From contig CAYOZN010000006.1 in the NCBI GenBank assembly GCA_964408455.1, forward strand, positions 62,001 to 126,000: a stretch of 64,000 bases of DNA, read 5' to 3'. The notes beneath the pieces are model-generated. The model saw only the letters and a program-made list of their open reading frames with translations, was not told the origin of the DNA and ran no database searches. Within the stretch, counting starts at the first letter, position 1, and the number at the start of each line of letters is the position of its first letter. Origin of the DNA: CAYOZN01 sp964408455. GTDB lineage: Bacteria; Planctomycetota; Phycisphaerae; UBA1845; UTPLA1. This document shows, piece by piece, positions 6,994 through 15,100 of this stretch. Made by a program: the position numbers and the translations under genes.

Positions 6994-9765
6994 ATGAGCA
7001 GCAGCAATCCCGAGATCGGCGCGGCGCTCGGCGACGAGCTGCCTCTCATCCGCCGGGCACTGCGCGAGCTGGGGACGATGCGGGCGACTGTTGAGTCGGG
7101 CCATCGCGCGTTGAAGGGTTACCAGCTTCACGGGGAGCTACATCGCGGTGGACAGGGTGTCGTCTATGACGCGACGCAGCAAGGCACCAACCGGCGCGTC
7201 GCCGTCAAGTTTCTCCACGCGGGTCCGCTCGTCGGCGAACGCGATCGTGTACGCTTCCAGCGCGAAGTCGAAATCCTCGGCAGCCTGCGGCACCCCAACG
7301 TTGTGACGGTCCACGACAGCGGCTGGGCGGACGGCTGCGCGTTTCTGGTGATGGACCTGATCGACGGGCCGACGCTGGACGAGCGCGTTCGGACCCTGCG
7401 CAAGGAGTCCGCCGATCGGCCGCGGTTTGCCAGCGGTGGGGCCCGCGTTCCTGCCATCCTGCACCTGTTCACCAAGGTGTGTGATGCCGTCCAGGCGGCA
7501 CATCTGAAGGGCATAATCCACCGGGATCTCAAGCCGAGCAACATTCGCATCGACGCCTCCGGCGAACCGCAGGTGCTGGACTTCGGGCTGGCGCGAACGG
7601 CGCTGGCGTCCGACGACGGTTCCTCCGCCGCCCTGCTCACCGAGACCGGGCAGTTCGTGGGCACGATCGCCTACGCAAGTCCGGAGCAGGCCGCAGGCGA
7701 CCCGCGGGCCATCGACGTTCGAACCGATATCTATTCCCTGGGCGTGATTCTGTACGAGCTTTTGAGCGGTCAATTGCCATACGACGCGCGCGGGGGCCTG
7801 AACGAATTGCGAGATCAAATCCTCAAGGAGGTGCCGGCGCGCCTGAGCACACTCACGCACGACATTCCACGGGACGTCGAAACGATCGTTTCGAAATGCC
7901 TGCACAAGGAACGTGAGCGCCGCTACCAGACCGCGGGCGAACTGGCGGCGGACATTCGCCGTTATCTGTCGGGCGAGCCGATCGAGGCCCGGCGCGACAG
8001 CAGCATCTATCTGCTTCGCATGTTCGTCCGCCGCAATCGCGCGGTCGCCCTCGTGGCCTTGTCATTCGTCGCGCTTCTGGCGGCGTCGAGCATCACGCTG
8101 GCATACATGGTCGCCCACCAGGTTGAGCTCCGTAAACTGGCCCAGACCAGCGAGGCCAGGGCCCTGTTTAATGAAGAAGTCGCAAACCGGCGGGCCGACG
8201 AAACGCGACAGGTGGCCGAGTTTCAGGCGGCGCAGCTCTCGGGCATTGACGTGGCGCTGATGGGCCAGCGCCTTCACGACGATCTTCTAAACGATGCGCG
8301 CGCGGTCGTGCGCGCGGCCGGCGGCGATGACGGCGAGACGGCCGGGCGACTGGCGCCGTTCGAAAAAGTACTCAAGGATATCAACTTCACCAGCCTGGCG
8401 CTGGAGACTCTTGAGGAAAACATCTTCCGGCGGGCCGCCGCCGCCATCGACGAGCAATTCGCGACGCAGCCGCTCGTGCGCGCGGAACTCCTTCAGACGC
8501 TGGCGTCGACCGCCAGAAACCTGGGACTGTTCGAGCTTGCGCTGCCGCCGCAGTCCAAGGCTATCGCAATTCGACGGGAATTCCTGGGCGAGGAAGATGC
8601 CAGAACGATGGCTTCGGTCAACGAAAAAGGCATGCTATGCAAAGCCATGGGGCGTTTTGATGAGGCGCGGGAATGCTATGAGGAAGCGCTGGCCACGAGC
8701 CGGCGCCTGCTCGGCGAAGACGATCGCCAGACGCTCGTCTATCTGAACAACCTGGGCTCGCTGCTGCATTCGATGGAGCTGCTCGACGACGCGTTGGCCT
8801 GTTACACGGCAGTTCTCGAGTCCGGCCGCCGCGTTCTTGCCGAGGATGACGAGTTGCGACTGGCGGCGATCAGCAATGTTGGTTCGATGCTGCTGTCGCG
8901 GGGGCGTTACGAAGAGGCGCTGCCCTACTACCAGGAAGTGATCGACATTGAGCGCAAGACGCTGGGCGCCGAGCATCCCAATGCGCTGCGATCGCTCAAC
9001 AACATGGGGGCGCTGCTCAAGATGATGGGCCGCCTGGAGGAGGCGCTGCCATATTTTCAGACCGTGCTTGACGTCCGGCGCCGTCAACTCGGCGACGATC
9101 ATCCGGCAACGCTCCAGTCGATAAGCAACCTGGGCGTCCTGCTCAAATCGATGCAGCGCTACGGCGAGGCGCTGCCCTTATATCGAGAGGCACTGGAGAC
9201 CAGGCGCCGCATCCTCGGCGATGAGCATCCCTCCACGCTGAACTCCATCGGCAACATGAGCGTGCTCCTCAAGTCAATGGGCCGCTTTGAAGAGGCCATG
9301 CCCTACTACGTCGAGGTGCTCGAGGCGAGGCGCCGACTTGCGGGCAACAAGCATCCGGCGACGCTTACGTCGATCAACAACATGGGCGTGCTGCTCAAGA
9401 TCATGGAACGATACGAGGAGGCGCTGCCCTACTATCGCGAAGCGCTCGATGGCCGACGCCAGGTGCTCGGCGATACGCATCCCGATACCATTCAGACAAT
9501 CAACAACTTGGGACTGCTGCTGATTTCGATGGGGCGCCTGGCGGAAGCCGAAACGCTGCTTCTGGAGGCCGAGGCCGGCCTGGACAAGCTGCCGCTTCAG
9601 CATCCGAACCAGGCTGCGGTCCGGCAGAGCCTGGTAGACTTGTACGAGGCATGGCATACCGCGGAACCTGGAAGCGGACACGACGCCACGGCAGCCAGTT
9701 GCCGCAGCAGAATTGCGTCGCATCGCGCGATCGCGAATCAGGGGCCGGCCGCCGAGTCACCGTAG
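6994..9765 (+). CDS. Membrane Ser/Thr protein kinase with TPR sensor region
   Basis: 923 residues. The N-terminal kinase domain (about 44-330) has the Gly-rich loop at 50-60, the catalytic Lys in VAVKFLH (Lys72), HRDLKPSN at 176-183 and DFG at 196-198, so it should be active. One transmembrane helix (about 350-372) separates it from a C-terminal region of about 550 residues, of which 500-870 are tetratricopeptide repeats of the kinesin-light-chain-like type (repeating YEEALPYYREALE and LGxxHPxTLxSxxNMG). It likely senses protein partners through the TPR region. It probably forms one unit with the preceding sigma gene. A hairpin follows the stop. Confidence 0.93.
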   Translation: MSSSNPEIGAALGDELPLIRRALRELGTMRATVESGHRALKGYQLHGELHRGGQGVVYDATQQGTNRRVAVKFLHAGPLVGERDRVRFQREVEILGSLRHPNVVTVHDSGWADGCAFLVMDLIDGPTLDERVRTLRKESADRPRFASGGARVPAILHLFTKVCDAVQAAHLKGIIHRDLKPSNIRIDASGEPQVLDFGLARTALASDDGSSAALLTETGQFVGTIAYASPEQAAGDPRAIDVRTDIYSLGVILYELLSGQLPYDARGGLNELRDQILKEVPARLSTLTHDIPRDVETIVSKCLHKERERRYQTAGELAADIRRYLSGEPIEARRDSSIYLLRMFVRRNRAVALVALSFVALLAASSITLAYMVAHQVELRKLAQTSEARALFNEEVANRRADETRQVAEFQAAQLSGIDVALMGQRLHDDLLNDARAVVRAAGGDDGETAGRLAPFEKVLKDINFTSLALETLEENIFRRAAAAIDEQFATQPLVRAELLQTLASTARNLGLFELALPPQSKAIAIRREFLGEEDARTMASVNEKGMLCKAMGRFDEARECYEEALATSRRLLGEDDRQTLVYLNNLGSLLHSMELLDDALACYTAVLESGRRVLAEDDELRLAAISNVGSMLLSRGRYEEALPYYQEVIDIERKTLGAEHPNALRSLNNMGALLKMMGRLEEALPYFQTVLDVRRRQLGDDHPATLQSISNLGVLLKSMQRYGEALPLYREALETRRRILGDEHPSTLNSIGNMSVLLKSMGRFEEAMPYYVEVLEARRRLAGNKHPATLTSINNMGVLLKIMERYEEALPYYREALDGRRQVLGDTHPDTIQTINNLGLLLISMGRLAEAETLLLEAEAGLDKLPLQHPNQAAVRQSLVDLYEAWHTAEPGSGHDATAASCRSRIASHRAIANQGPAAESP

Positions 9766-9767
9766 AA

Positions 9768-9801
9768 GCGCGATGCCCGTCGGGAACGGCCGACATCGCG
9801 C
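9768..9801 (+). terminator. Stem-loop after the Ser/Thr kinase gene
   Basis: Two bases after the stop codon, arms 9768-9775 and 9794-9801 pair perfectly over 8 bp, with a second inner stem between 9777-9780 and 9786-9789. There is no T tract, so this is a candidate terminator rather than a classical one. The remaining bases up to 10056 show no gene. Confidence 0.45.
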
Positions 9802-10056
9802 GTTCTGAAGGGAGCTGCTGCCGCCCGGCTATTTCACATCGACGGTCAGCTTCCGGAACCTACGACGTTGATTACTCATTCACCTGCGCGCGGCGGCAAC
9901 TTCCGTGATCATGCGGTAGTCGGAGTAAGCGGCGGGAGATAGTGGAAATAACGCCACATGGCGGCTCGACGCTCCGGCCCTGGAACCGGGCCGGTTGCGT
10001 CAGGAGGTGGTGGCCTGTACGGGAAAACCGCAGGCAGGCTTCGCCCGAGTCAGCGC

Positions 10057-12138
10057 TTACTTCTGAGCCTGCAACCGCGCAGGTGTGGGTGAGGGTTCCC
10101 GCAGTGGGGCCTGCTCAAGATGAAGCAGGTCAAACACGATCTGGAAGAGCTCGCGTGGGTTGATCGGCTTGGCGAGATAGCGATCGAAGCCGGCGTCCAG
10201 TGCGCGCGAGCGATCCTCGGGCCTTGCGAAGGCAGTGACGGCAATGGAGGGGATGGTTCGAGCCGAGGTCTTCAACTGTCTGATGCAGCGCATCAGCTCG
10301 TAGCCATCGCGCGAGGGCATGCCGACGTCGCTGATCAGGACGTCGTAGTCGGTCGCGCTGATCTGTTCGAGGGCGGCGTCGACCGATCGGACGGAGTCGA
10401 CCTGTGCGCCACGGTCGGCCAACAGCCGCTCGAGCATTCCGCATGCATCGGCATCGTCATCCACCACCAGCAGGCGGGCACCTGTCAGATCCGGCTCGGC
10501 CCAGTTGTCGGCGGGTTGTGGATCGTGGGACTGTGCCCTTCCATCGCTTCCAATCGGCAGGCGCACTACGAACGTCGAGCCGCAGCCCTTGCCGGCGCTG
10601 TGTGCCACGAGCGTGCCGCCATGCAACTCAACCAGGTGCTTGGCAATCGAGAGCCCGAGGCCCAGACCGCCATGCTGGCGCGTGATCGAGCTGTCCGCCT
10701 GGCGGAATCGATCAAAGATGTGCGGGAGGAACTGCTCGGCGATGCCTTCGCCGGTGTCGGTAATCTGCAACTCGGCAAAGGCATCGACGCGACGGAGGGC
10801 GACAATAATCTGGCCACCCCGCGGCGTGTACTTTACGGCGTTGGCAAGCAGATTGGCCACGACCTGCTGCAATCGGACGGCATCGCCGCCGAAGCGGGGC
10901 AGATCGTTGCCGATGTCCCGGCTGATTTGGAGCCCCTTGGCATCGGCGGCCGGCAGTAATGACTCGACGGCGGCATTGACGGTCGCCGCCAGGTCCATCT
11001 CGCATTGCTCGACGTGGAACTTTCCGGATGCGATACGATTCAAGTCGAGCAGGTCGTCGATGAGACGTGCCTGGGCCCGAACATTTCGTTCCATGATTTC
11101 GAGGCCCTGCTTGACGGTGGATGCGTTTTCCTCGTTGTCGCGCATGACGCGCACCCATCCCATAACCACGCCGAGTGGCGAGCGCAGCTCGTGCGAGAGC
11201 ATCGCGAGGAACTCGTCCTTGGCGCGGCCGGCGCGCTCGGCCTCCAGCCGGGCGGCGCGCTCGCTATCCAACAGCAGCAGCCTTTCCTCCTCGATGCGGC
11301 GCCGCTCGGTGATGTCGAGCGTCACGCCCTGCACGCGCAGCGGGACATTCTGATCGTCGCAGACCGGCCGGCCGCGCATGATGAGCCATCGAATGGAATC
11401 GTCGGGCCAGATGACGCGGCACTCGACTTCAAAATCGGCGCGGGTATCCAGCGATTCCTGGAGCGCCTCGCGAAAGGCGCCGCGATCGGGCGCGTAGATG
11501 CGGGCGAAGAGATTCTCGCTGTTGAAGGCGACGCCGGGGGGAACGCCGAGATTGGCGTTGCAGACGTCGGTCGTACGAATGGCGCCCGTGACCAGGTCAA
11601 GGTCCCACGTGCCCAGCCGGCCGGCAGCGAGCGCCATGCGAAGGCGCTCCTCGCTCTCGCGCAGGCGCGCGGACGAGGCTTCGAGCTCGGCGGTGCGCTC
11701 GGCAACGCGGCTTTCGAGATCGGCGTTGAGGGCGCGCAGCTCTTCGCGGTTGCGGTAAAGCTCGATGAAGATGGCGACCTTGGCCCGCAGGACCTCGGGC
11801 ACGATGGGCACGGGAACATAGTCGACGGCGCCGCTGTCGTAGCCCCGAAGACGATCGAGATCGGACACGGCGACGGCCGAGACAAGAATGATGGCCGTGT
11901 TCTTGAAGCGCGGGTGCTCGCGAATCAACGTGGCCAGCTCGAAGCCGTCGATATCGGGCATGCACACGTCCACCAGGACGACGGCAATCTCGGTGTTCAT
12001 GAGATGAACCAGCGCCTCGCGGCCGGAGCCGGCAGCGATCAGGTTCTGGTTCAGCTCGGCCAGGATTGCCTGGTAGGAAAGGAGCTTACTGGGCTGATCG
12101 TCGACCAGGAGGATGTTCACCTTGTCGTTGTGGCTCAC
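10057..12138 (-). CDS. Hybrid sensor histidine kinase (receiver-PAS-kinase-receiver)
   Basis: 693 residues, cytoplasmic (no membrane helix). I choose GTG at 12138 because a GGAG site precedes it and the protein then starts at the receiver strand VNILLVDDQ. Order: receiver (about 6-125, with DVCMPDIDG), a coiled coil, a PAS domain closed by VTLDITERR, a HisKA segment with the phospho-accepting His in SHELRSPL, an HATPase with NLLANAVKY, DTGEGI and GGLGLGLSIAKHL, and a C-terminal receiver with SDVGMPSRDG and the conserved Lys in LAKPI. The start is 11 bases after the stop of the upstream poly-HAMP kinase, so both are probably co-transcribed and coupled. The ligand is unknown. Confidence 0.92.
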   Translation of the reverse strand: MSHNDKVNILLVDDQPSKLLSYQAILAELNQNLIAAGSGREALVHLMNTEIAVVLVDVCMPDIDGFELATLIREHPRFKNTAIILVSAVAVSDLDRLRGYDSGAVDYVPVPIVPEVLRAKVAIFIELYRNREELRALNADLESRVAERTAELEASSARLRESEERLRMALAAGRLGTWDLDLVTGAIRTTDVCNANLGVPPGVAFNSENLFARIYAPDRGAFREALQESLDTRADFEVECRVIWPDDSIRWLIMRGRPVCDDQNVPLRVQGVTLDITERRRIEEERLLLLDSERAARLEAERAGRAKDEFLAMLSHELRSPLGVVMGWVRVMRDNEENASTVKQGLEIMERNVRAQARLIDDLLDLNRIASGKFHVEQCEMDLAATVNAAVESLLPAADAKGLQISRDIGNDLPRFGGDAVRLQQVVANLLANAVKYTPRGGQIIVALRRVDAFAELQITDTGEGIAEQFLPHIFDRFRQADSSITRQHGGLGLGLSIAKHLVELHGGTLVAHSAGKGCGSTFVVRLPIGSDGRAQSHDPQPADNWAEPDLTGARLLVVDDDADACGMLERLLADRGAQVDSVRSVDAALEQISATDYDVLISDVGMPSRDGYELMRCIRQLKTSARTIPSIAVTAFARPEDRSRALDAGFDRYLAKPINPRELFQIVFDLLHLEQAPLREPSPTPARLQAQK

Positions 12139-12149
12139 AAGTAACTCCG

Positions 12150-15100
12150 CTAGCGATGCAGCCAGGTCCGCAGGGTGGAGAGCAACTGCTCGGTATTCAC
12201 CGGCTTGGCGAGATAATCCGACGCGCCGGCCTCGAGGCACTTTTCGCGATCGCCCTTCATCGCCTTGGCCGTCAGCGCGATGATGGGCAGCCGGCGGAGC
12301 CGGGGGTTTTCCCGAATGGCCTGCATCGTCTGGTAGCCGTCCATGCCGGGCATCATGATATCCATCAGGGCGATTGCGACATCCGGTGCGTCTTCAAGAA
12401 TGTCGATCGCTTCGCGCCCGGTCGTTGCCGTGCGCACCTTCATGCCGCGCCGCTCCAGCACGCTGCTGAGTGCGAAGATGTTGCGCACGTCGTCGTCGAC
12501 AACCAGCACTTCCTGACCGGCGAGGTATTCGTCCGAACTGTGCAGGCGGCGCAGCATGTCCTGCCGGGATGGCGGCAGTTCCGTGACCACGCGGTGCAGG
12601 AAGAGCGCGGTTTCATCGAGGAGGCGCTCCGGCGACTCGACGCCCTTGACGACGACGCTTCGCGCGAGGGAATGGAGGCGGGCGTCCTCTTCGGGTGAAA
12701 GCTCCTTGCCGGTGAAGACAACGACGGGCAGCTCGTGTCCGCGATCGAAATCGCGAATGCTCTCGAGCACCTCGAAGCCGGTCATATCCGGCAGCCGGAG
12801 ATCGAGCACGACGCAGTCAAAGGGCTGCTTCGTCAGCAGATCCAGCGCCTCGCGGCCGGTCGAGGCGAACGTGATATCTACGTCGTCGTGGCCGAGCAGT
12901 TCGGTGATGCTGAGCTGTTCGGCGGCACTGTCTTCGACAACCAGGAGGCGCCGGCGCCGGGGGGATGCATACTCGATGATGCGATCGAGCGTTCTGCCGA
13001 GGCGATCGGGCGTGGTGGAGGACTTATTGATAAAGGAGAAGGCCCCGCGGGCCATGCTTCGATGATCGACCTCGTCCATGGTGATGATCTGGACCGGGAT
13101 GTGGCGCGTGGCGGTGTCCTGCTTGAGCTGGCTGAGTACGCTCCAGCCGAGCATGTCGGGCAGGTAGATGTCGAGCGAAATGGCCGTGGGATGATATTGG
13201 CGCGCAAGGAGGAGGCCATCGGCGCCGCGCGGCGCGACGAGAACGCGATAACCCTTGTCGCGCGCGAGATCGGCGAGAAGGCGTGCATAGTGCGAATCGT
13301 CCTCGATGATTAATAGCGTCACGTCGCCGGGCTGAATGATGCCGCGATCATCGGGAATGGGTTCGACAACGCGCTCCGGGAGGACGTTGACGACGTTGCC
13401 GGCGCCTTCGCTGCGACGCCGCGTTCCGTCGCGCGTGCCGGCGGCAAAGGACGGGCCGGCATAACGAAGCGGCGCGTAGAACGTGAAAGTGCTGCCGACG
13501 CCGGGCGTGCTGCGGAGTTGAATCTCTCCGCCGAGCAGGCTCGTCAATTCGCGGCTGATGGCCAGACCCAGGCCGGTGCCGCCATACTTCCGGCTCGTGC
13601 CGGCATCGGCCTGCTGGAAGGCCTCGAAGATGATGCGCTGCTTTTCGAGCGGGATGCCGATGCCGGTGTCGATGACTTCGAAGGCGACGACTTCCGGCGA
13701 CTTTTCGAGAATAGGATGAGTCGCGCTCCAACCGCTGCTGGCGGGCAGCACTCGCAGCTCAACGCCGCCGCGCTCCGTGAACTTGAAGGCGTTCGACAGC
13801 AGGTTCTTGAGAATCTGCTGAAGTCGCTTGGGGTCGGTCGAAATGGTCGGCCCAAGCGATGGGTCGATCTGGAACTCGAATGAGAGGTTGCGGTTCTCGG
13901 CCTCGTGGCGGAAGGTACGCCCGAGGGCGTCGAGCAGATCGGTGAAGGAGACTTCCTCGGCCTCGACGGTGACGGTGCCCGACTCGATCTTGGAGAGATC
14001 AAGAATGTCGCTGATGAGGTTTAAGAGGTCGGTACCGGCCCCGTGAATCGTGCGGGCAAACTCGATCTGCTTCTGTGAGAGATTGCCTTCAACGTTTTCG
14101 GCCAGCTGCTGACCGAGTACGAGGATGCTGTTGAGCGGCGTTCGCAGCTCGTGCGACATGTTCGCAAGGAATTCGGACTTGTACTTGGAGGTGAGTGCCA
14201 GTTCGGCGGCCTTGTCTTCCAGTGCCTCGCGGGCCTGCTCGATCTCGCGGTTCTTCCGTTCGACTTCGACGTTCTGTTCGGCGAGCTGCTGCGCCTTCTG
14301 CGCCAGCTGCTCGTTGATCTGCTGAAGCTCCTTTTTCTGCGAACCCAGTTCGGCGGCGAGCTGCTGAGACTGCTGGAGCAGGCTCTCGGTCCGCATCGTG
14401 GTCTCAATACTGTTGAGAACGATGCCGATGCTGGCCGTCAGCTGCTCGAGGAAGGCGAGGTGCGACGGGAGAAAGTCATTCAGCGTTGCCAGGGCGAGGA
14501 CGGCCTTGGTGTGACCCTCATAAACAACTGGAAACGTGACGACGTTTCGCGGCAGCGCGCCGAGGAGGATGGTCTCGACCGGTACCGTGTCTTCCGGCAC
14601 GCGGGACAGGAGGATATGCCGCTGATCAACGGCGCTCTGCCCGATGAAGCCCTCGCCCAGTCGCAGCCGTTCCGGATAGCCGTTTTCGTGCGCATTGGCG
14701 TAGCACGCCAGCATCCGCAGGTGTGGATCGCCGTCGCCGAAGACCTGGTAAATCACGCCCTGATGCGCCCCAACCAGCGGCACCAGTTCCGACAGCAGCA
14801 TCTGCCCCACCGTTGCCAGATCGCGCTGGCCCTGCAACATGCCGCCGAAGCGCGCGAGGTTGGTTTTCAGCCAGTCCTCCTCGGCGCCGCGTTCGGTCGT
14901 CATGCGCAGGTTGGTGATCATCGTGTTGATGTTGTCCTTCAGCTCGGCGACTTCGCCGCGGGCATCGACCTGCACGGAGCGCGTCAGATCGCCCTGCGTC
15001 ACGGCGGTGGCCACTTCGGCGATGGCGCGAACCTGCGTCGTGAGGTTGGCGGCGAGCAGGTTGACGTTGCCGGTCAGGTCCTTCCAGGTGCCGGACGCAC